Numbered from the stretch's first letter, positions 49,880-58,556 are shown. The stretch is DNA of 64,000 nt from Phytohabitans aurantiacus (GCF_027923225.1 NZ_BSDI01000010.1:79367-143366), one strand, 5' to 3'. Notes: a model not told the origin generated them from the letters alone. Program-made: numbers and translations.

Positions 49880-50937
49880 TCAACGTAGCGGGAGCGGTGG
49901 CGGTCGAGGCCATCGATCCGGACTCGCGAGACGCGGGCGTGGCCGCCCACTACGGCGATCCGATGCGCGAGCAGCGGCTGCTCGCGACCGACGTCGGGCT
50001 TGTCGACCGCTCCCACCGGAGCGTGCTGGCCGTGCCGGGCGTCGAGCGGGCGAGCTGGCTGCACAGCCTCACCACCCAGCACCTCGCCGGCCTGCGTGCC
50101 GGTCAGGGCACCGAGCTGCTCGTCCTCTCGCCGCACGGCCACGTCGAGCACCACGCGCTGGTCGCCGAAGACGGCGACACGACCTGGCTCGACACCGAGC
50201 CGGGCAGCGGGCCCGACCTGCTCACGTTCCTTTCGAAGATGCGGTTCCTGACCCGCGTCGAGCCGCGCGACGCCACGGCCGGGTGGGCGGTGCTGTCGCT
50301 GGTCGGCCCCCGCGCGCTCGAAGCGCTCGGACTCCCGCTGAAGGACCCCGAGGTCCGCCCGGTGCCGGGTCCGAAATTCGCCGCCGGCTCCATCCCTTCG
50401 ACATCGAGCAGCCTGTACGCCGTTCAGGCCCTGCCGTCCGGTGGCCTTGCCCGACGGGGCCGGTTGGGTGTCGACCTGATCGTCCCGCGTGACGCCGTCA
50501 CCGACGTCGTGGCATCCCTCGGCGTGCCGCTGGCCGGGCTGTGGGCGTACGAGGCGATCCGGGTGGCCGCTCGGGTGCCCAGGGTGGGCCTGGAGACCGA
50601 CCACCGCACGATTCCCGCCGACGTCGACCTGATCGGCCCGGCGGTGCACCTCGACAAGGGCTGCTATCGCGGCCAGGAGACCGTGGCCCGCGTGCACAAC
50701 CTCGGGCGGCCGCCGCGCAGGCTGGTACTGCTGCATCTCGACGGTGTGGCCACCGACCAGCCGCCGGCCGCCGGCACACCGGTGACCACCGAAGACGGCC
50801 GCGCGGTGGGATTCGTCGGCACGGCGGTGCGCCATTTCGAGCTCGGCATGGTCGCCCTGGCCGTCCTCAAGCGCAACGTCCCCGACGACGCCGTCCTCCG
50901 CGCCGGCGAATCGGCAGCTGCCATAGATCTAGGCTGA
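49876..50937 (+). CDS. ygfZ: Tetrahydrofolate-dependent iron-sulfur cluster protein YgfZ
   Basis: A 353-residue aminomethyltransferase-like protein that helps maintain Fe-S clusters. The family signature KGCYRGQET is at about 261-269. The N-terminal GcvT-like domain and C-terminal barrel are complete. Translationally coupled to fur (ATGA). The last codons contain the promoter of the next gene (TAGGCT). Confidence 0.93.
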   Translation: MINVAGAVAVEAIDPDSRDAGVAAHYGDPMREQRLLATDVGLVDRSHRSVLAVPGVERASWLHSLTTQHLAGLRAGQGTELLVLSPHGHVEHHALVAEDGDTTWLDTEPGSGPDLLTFLSKMRFLTRVEPRDATAGWAVLSLVGPRALEALGLPLKDPEVRPVPGPKFAAGSIPSTSSSLYAVQALPSGGLARRGRLGVDLIVPRDAVTDVVASLGVPLAGLWAYEAIRVAARVPRVGLETDHRTIPADVDLIGPAVHLDKGCYRGQETVARVHNLGRPPRRLVLLHLDGVATDQPPAAGTPVTTEDGRAVGFVGTAVRHFELGMVALAVLKRNVPDDAVLRAGESAAAIDLG

Positions 50938-50941
50938 GTGC

Positions 50942-51769
50942 ATGGGTACGTTGATCACGGTGGCGCCTACAGGTGCCGAGTCCGCCAAGGCTGACGTGCC
51001 GGCGCTGCCGGTCACACTCGACGAGCTGGTGAGCACCGCCAAGGAGTGCGAGGCGCTCGGTGCCAGCGTGATCCACGTTCACATCCGAGACGCCGAGACC
51101 CGGCCGACGCTCGATCCCGGCCGGCTCCGCGAGACCGTCACGGCGTTACGAGAGAGTACCGGCCTGATCGTGCAGCTCTCCACCGGTGGCGCGGTGACCG
51201 ACCCGGAAGACGCCCGGCTGGCCGTACTCGAAGCCGGCCCCGACATGGCGTCCTGCACGATGGGCACGGTCAACTTCGGCGACGACGTGTTCCTCAACCG
51301 CTGGGAGTTCGTGGTCGGCCTGCACCTGCGCATGCAGCAGCTCGGCGTCGTACCGGAGTACGAGATCTTCGACCTTGGTCACCTGACCGCGTTGCAGCGC
51401 CTGCTCGACAAGTGGGGCTTGCCGGCCGGCGGCCACGTGCACGTCGACCTGGTCATGGGCGTACCGGGCGGCATGCCCGGCACCACCGAGGCGCTCGTGG
51501 CCTGCCGCCAGGCGATGCGCGACCTGCCTGAGGACACCACGTTCTCGGCCACCGGCATCGGTCGCAGCACGATCCCCGTCATGCTGGCGTCGCTGTCGGC
51601 GGGCGGCCACCTGCGGGTCGGCATGGAAGACACCGTCACGTACGCCAAGGGCCGGCCAGTCGAGTCGAACATGCAGCTCGTGGCCCGCGCGGTCGGCTTC
51701 GCGCAGCTCGCGCAGCGGCCACCGCTGAGCACCAGCGAGGCCCGCACACTGCTGGGCGTGCCCGCATGA
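50942..51769 (+). CDS. BKACE-family enzyme (3-keto-5-aminohexanoate cleavage protein)
   Basis: A 275-residue TIM-barrel (DUF849). Metal-binding HVHIRD (about 40-45) and HVHVDLVMG (about 168-176) are present, with TGIGRSTIPV after them. These zinc enzymes condense a beta-keto acid with acetyl-CoA, the 3-keto-5-aminohexanoate enzyme being the best known; the actual beta-keto acid here is unknown. ATG 50942 is six bases after TAGGCT, so it has its own leaderless promoter inside the end of ygfZ. The asparaginase follows, perhaps sharing an amino-acid degradation role. Confidence 0.85.
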   Translation: MGTLITVAPTGAESAKADVPALPVTLDELVSTAKECEALGASVIHVHIRDAETRPTLDPGRLRETVTALRESTGLIVQLSTGGAVTDPEDARLAVLEAGPDMASCTMGTVNFGDDVFLNRWEFVVGLHLRMQQLGVVPEYEIFDLGHLTALQRLLDKWGLPAGGHVHVDLVMGVPGGMPGTTEALVACRQAMRDLPEDTTFSATGIGRSTIPVMLASLSAGGHLRVGMEDTVTYAKGRPVESNMQLVARAVGFAQLAQRPPLSTSEARTLLGVPA

Positions 51770-51794
51770 CCGAGCTGGCTGCGGGAGGCGGCGC

Positions 51795-52733
51795 ATGACC
51801 GTGCTCGCCGAGGTGGTGCGCTCAGGGTTCGTCGAGGGGGTGCACCGCGGCTCGGTAGTGGTCCTCGACGCCACGGGTGCGGTCGTCGACTCCGCTGGCG
51901 AGGTCAAGTCCCCGATCTTCCCGCGCTCGTCCAACAAGCCGCTCCAGGCGATCGGCATGCTGCGCTCGGGGCTCCGGCTGGCCGACCAGGCCGACCTGGC
52001 GCTCGTCTGCGCGAGCCACTTCGGCGAAGACTTCCACGTGGCCCGGGTGCGGGCGCTGCTGCGCACCGCCGGGCTGGACGAGTCGGCGCTGCGCTGCCCG
52101 CCCGACCTGCCGCTGTCCGCGCCCGCCGCGGAGGCGGTACTGCGCGCGGGCGGCGGCAAGGCCCGGATCCAGATGAACTGCTCCGGCAAGCACGCCGGGA
52201 TGCTGCTCACCTGCCTTGCCGCCGGCTGGCCGACGAAGGAGTACTGGCTGCCCGATCACCCGCTACAGGAGCGCATCCGGGCGACGGTGGAGGAGTTCGC
52301 CGGTGAGCGGGTCGCCGCGGTGGGCGTCGACGGGTGCGGCGCGCCCGTGCTGGCCATCTCGCTGACCGGCCTGGCGAGTGCGTTCCTGCGCCTGGTGAGC
52401 GGTGCGCCCGCCTCGCCGGAACGCACGGTCGCCGACGCGATGCGAGCACATCCGGAGCAGGTTGCCGGCACGGGCGTCGAAGACACCCGGCTGATGCAGG
52501 GGGTGCCCGGCCTGCTCGCCAAGGGCGGCGCCGAGGGGGTTGTCGCGGTGGCGGTACCCGACGTGGGCGCGGTGGCAATCAAGATCGATGACGGCGGGAT
52601 GCGGGCCCGCATGCCGGTACTGGTTTCGGCGCTCCGGCGCCTGGGCGTGACCGCCGAGGTCCTGGACTCGCTGGCCGAGACCCCGTTGCTGGGCGGTGGC
52701 GAGCCGGTGGGTGCGGTACGCGCCGCCTGGTGA
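51795..52733 (+). CDS. Asparaginase of the ReAV (Rhizobium etli) type
   Basis: A 312-residue asparaginase unrelated in fold to the bacterial type I/II enzymes. The class signature residues can all be placed: the SxxK tandem S45-K48 (RSSNKP), a second Ser in CASH (S74), the zinc ligands C129 and K132 (MNCSGKH) and C181 (VDGCGAP), and the late KIDDGG lysine. It hydrolyses L-asparagine to aspartate and ammonia. A clear GGGAGG ribosome site precedes ATG 51795, 25 bases after the BKACE gene. Confidence 0.9.
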   Translation: MTVLAEVVRSGFVEGVHRGSVVVLDATGAVVDSAGEVKSPIFPRSSNKPLQAIGMLRSGLRLADQADLALVCASHFGEDFHVARVRALLRTAGLDESALRCPPDLPLSAPAAEAVLRAGGGKARIQMNCSGKHAGMLLTCLAAGWPTKEYWLPDHPLQERIRATVEEFAGERVAAVGVDGCGAPVLAISLTGLASAFLRLVSGAPASPERTVADAMRAHPEQVAGTGVEDTRLMQGVPGLLAKGGAEGVVAVAVPDVGAVAIKIDDGGMRARMPVLVSALRRLGVTAEVLDSLAETPLLGGGEPVGAVRAAW

Positions 52734-52781
52734 CCCTCGATGTGACCTGAGACCCATGTTTGCCAGTAGTTAGCGAATCGC

Positions 52782-52810
52782 TTGCAGGAGCAAGCAGTGC
52801 GGGCTACCTT
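52782..52810 (+). promoter_or_regulatory. SigA-like promoter of the XRE-HBHA operon
   Basis: TTGCAG (52782-52787), 17-base spacer, TACCTT (52805-52810), then six bases to ATG 52817: the most complete leaderless promoter in the window. Confidence 0.75.
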
Positions 52811-52816
52811 CGAGTC

Positions 52817-53347
52817 ATGGCCACCCCGAAAGATCTGCCCCGCGACATCGGCGGCTTCATCCGCGACCTGCGGCGTAACGCCAAGATCTCGTTGCGGCAG
52901 CTCGCCGACCAGGCCGGGGTCAGCAATCCGTACCTCAGCCAGGTCGAGCGCGGCCTGCGCAAGCCCAGCGCCGAGGTGCTCCAGCAGCTGGCCAGCGCGC
53001 TGCGGGTCTCCACCCCGGTGATGTACCTGCGCGCCGGCCTGCTCGACGCGCTCGACGCCAAGGAGGGCCAGGGCGTACTGGCGGCCATCGCCGCCGACCC
53101 CGACCTGACCCTGTCGCAGAAGCAGTCGCTCAGCCAGATCTACGAGACCTTCCGCCGCGAAAACGCCCGGCACGCCGAGGAAGAGGCGCCGGGGGAGGCA
53201 TCCTCGCCCGAAGCGGCGACCGCCGATGAGGCCGTCATCGAGTCGGTCGCGGTGACCGAAGGGGGCGCCGCACCGGCACCCAAGCCAGCCCGTAAGACCG
53301 CCAAAAAAGCGGTCAAGAAGGCCGCGCCCGCGGCCGAGGAGGAGTGA
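52817..53347 (+). CDS. XRE-family helix-turn-helix regulator with Lys/Ala-rich tail
   Basis: 176 residues. The N-terminal HTH (about 12-68) is ISLRQLADQAGVSNPYLSQVERGLRKPSAEVL. A helical middle and a low-complexity Ala/Glu-rich then Lys-rich tail (KTAKKAVKKAA) follow, the tail being like a histone-type DNA- or heparin-binding region. Same order as Rv0474 upstream of hbhA in mycobacteria, so likely control of the adhesin-like gene. ATG 52817 fixed by the promoter six bases upstream. Confidence 0.88.
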   Translation: MATPKDLPRDIGGFIRDLRRNAKISLRQLADQAGVSNPYLSQVERGLRKPSAEVLQQLASALRVSTPVMYLRAGLLDALDAKEGQGVLAAIAADPDLTLSQKQSLSQIYETFRRENARHAEEEAPGEASSPEAATADEAVIESVAVTEGGAAPAPKPARKTAKKAVKKAAPAAEEE

Positions 53348-53352
53348 CCACC

Positions 53353-53865
53353 ATGACAGAGACCAAGTCGACCCGCATCCCGGCCCCGCTCTACGCCGCC
53401 GCCGGCGCTGGTGACCTGGCCTACCAGCAGCTTCGCAAGCTCCCCGCCGTGGTGAACGAGCTGGGCGAGAAGGCCGCCGCCGGCAGTGTCGACCTGCGCG
53501 AGAGGGCTGTCGCCACGCTGCGCGCCGCGAACACCGCCGCGACGAACCTGCGCGGCAAGGCCGCCAGCACCGACCTCGACGTCGACAAGCTGCGTGACGC
53601 CGCCAAGCGCAACGCGGCCGTGGTCGTCGCGGGCGCCTTCGCCGCCCAGGAGAAGGCCGTCACCGTGTACGGCAAGCTGGTCGCGCACGGCGAGCGCGTG
53701 CTCGGCACCGGTGTGGTCCAGGCCGCCGAGACCATCAACGCCGACATCGAGGCCACCGAGGCGCCCGCCGAGGTGACCGCCACTCCGGCCGACGTGCCGG
53801 TTGAAGAGAAGCCCGCCGCCAAGGCGACCCGCCCGGCGAAGCGCACCCGCCCGGCCGCTAAGTAA
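53353..53865 (+). CDS. Heparin-binding haemagglutinin (HBHA)-like protein
   Basis: 170 residues: coiled-coil helical core (about 30-110: TLRAANTAATNLRGKA, KNAAVVVAGAF-type helices) and a C-terminal Lys/Pro/Ala-rich tail (AAKATRPAKRTRPAAK). In Mycobacterium HBHA binds heparan sulfate and lipid inclusions through such a tail; outside pathogens the role is unclear, probably a lipid- or nucleic-acid-associated protein. ATG 53353 with GAGGAGGAG upstream inside the XRE end. A hairpin follows at 53880. Confidence 0.87.
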   Translation: MTETKSTRIPAPLYAAAGAGDLAYQQLRKLPAVVNELGEKAAAGSVDLRERAVATLRAANTAATNLRGKAASTDLDVDKLRDAAKRNAAVVVAGAFAAQEKAVTVYGKLVAHGERVLGTGVVQAAETINADIEATEAPAEVTATPADVPVEEKPAAKATRPAKRTRPAAK

Positions 53866-53879
53866 GTCCCCCCGAAACC

Positions 53880-53916
53880 GCTGGCCCGGACTCTGTTCAA
53901 CGGAGTTCGGGCCAGC
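53880..53916 (+). terminator. Hairpin after the HBHA-like gene
   Basis: GCTGGCCCGGACTC (53880-53893) pairs with GAGTTCGGGCCAGC (53903-53916) with one G-T pair. Confidence 0.7.
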
Positions 53917-53933
53917 GGCATAAGCTTCAAGGC

Positions 53934-54245
53934 ATGGCCACCACCGCGCCGATCTTCTTCCTCGACGTCCGGTACGTCATCGACCTGGCGCTGCTCATCT
54001 TCGCCCTTGTCATCGAGGGCGTCGCTCTCGTGCACTGCCTCACCCAGCGGGCCGACGCGTTCCCGGCTATCGGCACCCTGCCGAAGGGGGCGTGGCTGGC
54101 CATCCTGGGCATCGCCCTGCTCTTCACACTGCTCTTCTGGGCAGTCAGCATCTTCGGGCTGATCGGCATCGCGGCAGCCGCCATCTACCTGCTCGACGTG
54201 CGGGTGGGGCTGCGTGATCTGACCGACGGCAAAGGGTTCTGGTGA
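53934..54245 (+). CDS. DUF2516 membrane protein
   Basis: 103 residues with three hydrophobic helices (DLALLIFALVIEGVALVHCL, AWLAILGIALLFTLLF, FGLIGIAAAAIYLLDVRV) and the DUF2516 pattern including ADAFPAIGTLPKGAWLAI. Family of unknown function found next to hbhA (as Rv0476). Its stop overlaps the hydrolase start as GTGA. Confidence 0.85.
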   Translation: MATTAPIFFLDVRYVIDLALLIFALVIEGVALVHCLTQRADAFPAIGTLPKGAWLAILGIALLFTLLFWAVSIFGLIGIAAAAIYLLDVRVGLRDLTDGKGFW

Positions 54246-55129
54246 GGGATTTCCGCTGGCCTCCGCCGCCCGACGGCGGACCGCGGACGTACGGCCCCGG
54301 GCCCACCGCGCCCAGGACCGGGCGGCCAGCGCTGCCCGAGCCCATGACCGAGCTGGTGACTACCCCGCACGGCGTGCGCCTGGAACGACTGGTGACGGGT
54401 GCGGGCGAGCCGGTCACCGTGTTCGCGCACGGGTTGGCGACCGGCATCGCCGCCACCCGCCCGCTGGGCAGCGCGGTCGCGGGCACCAAGGTCTTCTTTC
54501 AGTTCCGTGGGCATGGTCGCTCCGACGCGCCGGCCGGCCAGTGGACGTACACGGATCTCGCCCGCGACCTGCGAGCCGTCGCCGACCTGGCGGGGGCGAC
54601 CCGGGCCGTCGGTGCGAGCCTCGGAGCGGGCGCGATGTGCCGGCTGCTGGCGGAGAGCCCCGAGCGCTTCGAACGGGCGGTGTTCTACCTTCCGGCAGTA
54701 CTCGATCAGCAGCGAAGCCCGGCGGTGCGTGAGCGGCTCGCGGAGCTGCTCGACGCGGTCGAATCCGGCGACATCGCGGCGGTGGCCGGCGTGGTCTCCG
54801 CCGAGGCGCCGCCCGCGGTCCGCAACACGCCGGCCGGCTGGGCGTACCTGCGGCAGCGCATCGACCAGCTCATGCGCGACGGCCTCGCGGCCGGCCTCGC
54901 CGACCTCCCCGACCAGGTCGCGGTGACCGACACCGCCGACCTGGCGGCGGTGACCGCCCCCGCGCTGGTGATCGGCTGCCAGGGCGACGACCAGCACCCG
55001 GTCGCGGTGGCCGAGGCGCTCGCCGCCGCGCTGCCGCACGCGACGCTGCACGTGTACGACAAGCCAGCCGTTCTGTGGACGAACCGGTCCGACCTACGAG
55101 ACCGGATCTCGGGCTTTCTCAACGAGTAG
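54242..55129 (+). CDS. Alpha/beta-hydrolase
   Basis: 295 residues. Oxyanion region FAHGLATG (about 60-67), nucleophile elbow GASLGAG (about 123-129), and a late Asp/His-type end (GCQGDDQHPV about 242-251) with the His in QHP. A Pro-rich first 35 residues is unusual and may be a cytoplasmic linker. Substrate unknown. Coupled to DUF2516 by GTGA. alaX follows ten bases later. Confidence 0.85.
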   Translation: MRDFRWPPPPDGGPRTYGPGPTAPRTGRPALPEPMTELVTTPHGVRLERLVTGAGEPVTVFAHGLATGIAATRPLGSAVAGTKVFFQFRGHGRSDAPAGQWTYTDLARDLRAVADLAGATRAVGASLGAGAMCRLLAESPERFERAVFYLPAVLDQQRSPAVRERLAELLDAVESGDIAAVAGVVSAEAPPAVRNTPAGWAYLRQRIDQLMRDGLAAGLADLPDQVAVTDTADLAAVTAPALVIGCQGDDQHPVAVAEALAAALPHATLHVYDKPAVLWTNRSDLRDRISGFLNE

Positions 55130-55139
55130 GGTTCGGTTC

Positions 55140-55877
55140 ATGGGTGTCACGCACCATGGCCGAACTCATCGGCTCGACCTCGCCGATCCGACGCTGCGCG
55201 AATGGGAGTGCACCGTCCTTGCCGCCGATCCCGAGCAGGGCATCGTGCTGGACCGGTCGGCCTTCTACCCCGGTGGCGGTGGCCAGCCGCCCGACCACGG
55301 CGTACTGCTCTGGCAGGGTGTGCAGACCCGCATCGTCGGCACCCGCAAGGGTGACGACCTGTACCTGCTGCCTGCCGAGGGCGACCCGCTGCCGCCCGCC
55401 GGCACCGCGGTGACCGGCGCGGTCGAAGACGAGCGGCGCAGCCTGCTGATGCGCACGCACAGCGGTCTGCACGTGCTGTGCGGCGTCGTGTTCCGCGACT
55501 TCGGGGCGCTCGTCACCGGTGGAAACATGGAGCCTGGCGAGGCTCGGATGGACTTCAACCTGCCCGAGGTGCCGCCCGACTTCAAGGCGAGGCTGGAAGA
55601 CCTGGTCAACCAGGAGGTGGTCGCGGACCGCCGGGTGGAGGTGCGGGTGCTGCCCCGCGACCAGGCGCTGGCGCTGCCCGACATCATCCGCACCCAGTCC
55701 AACCTGATCCCGGCCGACGAGCAGGAGATCCGGATCGTCGACATCACCGGGCTCGACGTGCAGGCTGACGGTGGCACCCACGTGGCGTCGACGTCGCAGA
55801 TCGGCAAGGTACAGCTGGTCAAGGTGGAAAGCAAAGGTAAGGCCAACCGACGGGTACGGATCAGACTCGCTGCGTAA
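55140..55877 (+). CDS. alaX: Alanyl-tRNA editing protein AlaX
   Basis: A 245-residue trans-editing protein that removes Ser (and Gly) misloaded on tRNA-Ala. Metal motif HSGLH (H107, H111) and the second DGGTHVAST (about 212-220, with its His), plus the early DRSAFYPGGGGQPPD motif shared with AlaRS editing domains. It has the GTxxAxV linker of AlaX-M type. ATG 55140, shortly after the hydrolase stop. Confidence 0.94.
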   Translation: MGVTHHGRTHRLDLADPTLREWECTVLAADPEQGIVLDRSAFYPGGGGQPPDHGVLLWQGVQTRIVGTRKGDDLYLLPAEGDPLPPAGTAVTGAVEDERRSLLMRTHSGLHVLCGVVFRDFGALVTGGNMEPGEARMDFNLPEVPPDFKARLEDLVNQEVVADRRVEVRVLPRDQALALPDIIRTQSNLIPADEQEIRIVDITGLDVQADGGTHVASTSQIGKVQLVKVESKGKANRRVRIRLAA

Positions 55878-55906
55878 CCTTTTTGCCGCTTCAGCGGTGA
55901 AATAGT

Positions 55907-56287
55907 GTGGACAAAAGGCCCAAGGTGGTTTTCGCGGCGATTGTACTGATTGGCCTGCCGTTCGCGGTATGGGCGGGCTGGACCTGGGCAGGTACCGGTC
56001 CCGCGCCCGCCGCCACCCCCGTGGGCGACGGCGGCCTGGGCACCGCGCCCGTCGGCGGCAAACATCCCCGCGTCCGGATGACCTTGTCACCCTCGACCAC
56101 CGTCACGCCGTCCGCCACGCCCACGTCGTCCACCTCACCCACGGCGCCACCCGCCTCGCCCACCGCCCCGGTCGATCCGACGCCCTCCCCGTCCCCCTCC
56201 GAGACGCTGGCGCCGGAGGCCACCGTCGAGCCGACATACCCGGCCACCGAGCCGCCGGCATCCCCGGACGCGAGCCCGACGCCGTAA
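55907..56287 (+). CDS. Pro/Thr/Ser-rich membrane-anchored hypothetical protein
   Basis: 126 residues: MDKRPK, one membrane helix (VVFAAIVLIGLPFAVWAGWTWAG-type, about 7-28), then a low-complexity extracellular tail of Pro, Thr, Ser and Ala (SPSPSETLAPEATVEPTYP). No globular domain. GTG start. It may be a linker-like wall or surface protein; function unknown. Confidence 0.6.
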   Translation: MDKRPKVVFAAIVLIGLPFAVWAGWTWAGTGPAPAATPVGDGGLGTAPVGGKHPRVRMTLSPSTTVTPSATPTSSTSPTAPPASPTAPVDPTPSPSPSETLAPEATVEPTYPATEPPASPDASPTP

Positions 56288-56298
56288 GCTCCGGCTTC

Positions 56299-57054
56299 GT
56301 GGCGGTACCCCTTCGTGAGTTCCTCGCGGGCCTGGGCCTGCTCGGCCGCGGCCTCGGCATGTACGCGCGCAACCCCAGGCTCGTCCTGCTCGGCCTGATA
56401 CCGGCGCTCATCTCGGCGGTGCTGTACCTGGCCGCCTTCGCGACGCTCATCTACTTCCTGTCAGACCTGTCCGACGCCGTCACCTGGTGGGCCGACGGCT
56501 GGTCCAGCGGGATGCGCGACACCGTGCAGGTACTGGCCGCCATCGGCATCCTCGGCCTTGGGGGCCTGATCGGCATCCTGACCTTCACCGCCGTGACGCT
56601 CGCGATCGGCGACCCGTTCTACGAGAAGATCTCCGAGACCGTGGAGGCCCGGTACGGCGGCGTCCCCGACGAGATCGACGTGCCGTGGTGGCGGTCGCTG
56701 CGGCGCAGCCTCTGGGACTCTCTCCGGCTGATCGCGCTGTCCATACTGATCGGCATCCCGCTCTTCGTCGCTGGCTTCATCCCGATCGTCGGCCAGACGG
56801 TGATCCCGGTCATCGGTGCCTTCGTGGGTGGCTGGTTTCTGGCGCTGGAGCTGGTGGGCGTGGCGTTCTACCGTCGAGGGCTGCGACTGCCCGAGCGGCG
56901 CACCGTCCTCAAAGCCAACCGGCCGATGGCGCTCGGATTCGGGGTGGGCGTGTTCTGCTGCTTCCTGATCCCGCTCGGCGCCGTACTGGTCATGCCAGCC
57001 GCCGTCGTAGGCGGCACCCTACTGGCCCGCCGCACCCTCAACCTCCCCACCTGA
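56299..57054 (+). CDS. EI24-domain (CysZ-like) membrane protein
   Basis: 251 residues from the GTG at 56299. Four or five membrane helices with the EI24/CysZ patterns: GLGMYARNPRLVLLGLIPALIS, then AIGDPFYEKISETVEARYGG (loop) and LFVAGFIPIVGQTVIPVIGAFVGGW. CysZ-type proteins carry sulfate in some bacteria, but sequence alone does not show that here. The frame opens upstream inside the preceding gene. Its 3' end overlaps the convergent ATPase gene by 36 bases. Confidence 0.83.
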   Translation: MAVPLREFLAGLGLLGRGLGMYARNPRLVLLGLIPALISAVLYLAAFATLIYFLSDLSDAVTWWADGWSSGMRDTVQVLAAIGILGLGGLIGILTFTAVTLAIGDPFYEKISETVEARYGGVPDEIDVPWWRSLRRSLWDSLRLIALSILIGIPLFVAGFIPIVGQTVIPVIGAFVGGWFLALELVGVAFYRRGLRLPERRTVLKANRPMALGFGVGVFCCFLIPLGAVLVMPAAVVGGTLLARRTLNLPT

Positions 57055-58476
57055 GCCGCCGGCCTCCCACGCGGTCAGCAGCTTGTCTGGACCGTAGACG
57101 GCGTCGACGCTGGTCGCGGTGACGCCACTTCGGCTGACCGCGACCAGTGGGACCGGTTCGTCGGTGAGAGCGGCGCGATGTTTCTGGAGAGCAGCGAGGT
57201 CATGGCTGTCGAACGGCGACCTTTCCAGCCACTTGATCGAGCCGAGGAAGTACACCTCCTTGGCGACGGGCTCACGATCCGCGCCGACGATGTCGATTTC
57301 GATCGTGCTGGACCGGTTCCAGTACGCGCCGACGACCTGGGCGGCCGGCAGGCTCCCATCGGGCAACAGGCGGGCGAAGGACTCGCGCAGGAGTGGCTCG
57401 ATCGCCCGCCCGCGCCACGCAGTCCACCCGTCCCGGATCCGCCGGAGTGTGACGTCACCGCGCAGGCGTTCGATCTCGGGCAGGTACGGGCCGATGAATC
57501 GCAGCCAGAACCGGAGGTAGGGGTCGGTGACCCGGTAGCGGCGCTCCTTCGAAGGGCGCGTCCAGACCGGCAACTCACTGGCCACCATCCGCTTGGCCAT
57601 CAGAACGTCGGTCGAACGCGTCAGGCTGGTGTGTGCGATCCCGCCGGCCGCCCGGGCGATGTTGGTAAAGGTCCGCTCGCCGCTGCCGATAGCCGCCAGC
57701 ACCTCCCGGGCGTTGGCCGAGTCGGGGAATTCGGCCGCGAGGGATCGTTCAGCGGAGACCAGCAGTGCGGAAACGGGGTTGGCCAGTTCAGCCTGCAGGA
57801 AGGTCCACAGGCTGTCGCCCGGCTGCCAGGCCGCGCAGATCAGCGGCAGCCCACCGGTGACGAGCGCCGCGTCGAACGCCTCGGCGGGGTCCAGGCGCAG
57901 CATCCGACCGACCTCGGCTGGGTTGAGTGGGCCGAGGACCATCTCCTGACCGCGCTGGTGAAACGGCCGGCCGTAGGAGCCAAGAGCCTCCATCATCGAC
58001 AGATCGGAACCGATCAGCACCAGCAGGACGGGCCGCCGGCTCAGCTCCCTGTCCCACGCGCGTTGCAACACGCCTTCGAACGCGTCGACCCGATCCATCA
58101 GGTAGGGCACCTCGTCGATGACAACCACGCTGGGCCTGTCATCGGGCAGGATTCCCGCGAGCTGCCGCAGTGCCGCGGTCCAGTTGCCGGGCACCGCCTC
58201 GGCGAACACCTCGCGATCAGGCAATGTGGACCCGGCGACCGCCTCCCGCAACGCCTCCAGCTCCGCCTCGGCGGATGTGCCAGCGGCGGTGTAGAAGACC
58301 GCAGGCGCAGCCGCCCGGTCGACGAATGCCTCAACCAGGCTCGACTTACCGATTCGCCGGCGACCGCGAATGAGCAGGCAGCGCCCGGGGCGCGCCGACC
58401 CGATATCGGCGTCGACGGCGCGCAGCATCGTGTCGAGTGTTGCCAACTCTCGGTCTCGTCCGATGAACGCAACCAC
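57019..58476 (-). CDS. AAA/STAND-type ATPase with DUF234-like nuclease-fold C-terminus
   Basis: 485 residues of the archaeal-ATPase-like family. Walker A GRRRIGKSS (38-46), Walker B VVVIDEVPYL (about 118-127), sensor VLIGSDLS, then a winged-helix region (FTNIARAAGGIAHTSLTRSTDVL) and a C-terminal DUF234-like segment NRSSTIEIDIVGADREPVAKEV, which has the E/D-x-K spacing of PD-(D/E)xK nucleases. Such proteins are widespread, mobile and of unknown function. A nested palindrome stands just upstream of its start. Its base use is slightly less biased than core genes. Function not inferred beyond the fold. Confidence 0.83.
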   Translation of the reverse strand: MVAFIGRDRELATLDTMLRAVDADIGSARPGRCLLIRGRRRIGKSSLVEAFVDRAAAPAVFYTAAGTSAEAELEALREAVAGSTLPDREVFAEAVPGNWTAALRQLAGILPDDRPSVVVIDEVPYLMDRVDAFEGVLQRAWDRELSRRPVLLVLIGSDLSMMEALGSYGRPFHQRGQEMVLGPLNPAEVGRMLRLDPAEAFDAALVTGGLPLICAAWQPGDSLWTFLQAELANPVSALLVSAERSLAAEFPDSANAREVLAAIGSGERTFTNIARAAGGIAHTSLTRSTDVLMAKRMVASELPVWTRPSKERRYRVTDPYLRFWLRFIGPYLPEIERLRGDVTLRRIRDGWTAWRGRAIEPLLRESFARLLPDGSLPAAQVVGAYWNRSSTIEIDIVGADREPVAKEVYFLGSIKWLERSPFDSHDLAALQKHRAALTDEPVPLVAVSRSGVTATSVDAVYGPDKLLTAWEAGGSGGEVEGAAGQ

Positions 58477-58494
58477 TGCCTGTCACCTACCTGC

Positions 58495-58548
58495 GATAGT
58501 TACAGCCGCGATACTATCTGATGCGATAGTATCGCAGCCGTAACTATC
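58495..58548. promoter_or_regulatory. Nested double palindrome upstream of the AAA ATPase
   Basis: Inner arms GCGATACTATC (58508-58518) and GATAGTATCGC (58525-58535) with a six-base spacer; outer arms GATAGTTAC (58495-58503) and GTAACTATC (58540-58548). Nine bases from the upstream subtilisin stop and 18 bases before the ATPase start; could be an operator, a terminator, or both. Unusually AT-rich for this genome. Confidence 0.75.
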
Positions 58549-58556
58549 CGTCCGGC

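Noticed and set aside
53272..53343. Separate histone-like protein gene from the Lys/Ala-rich tail
   Set aside because: It is in frame with the XRE regulator and has no start or ribosome site of its own.
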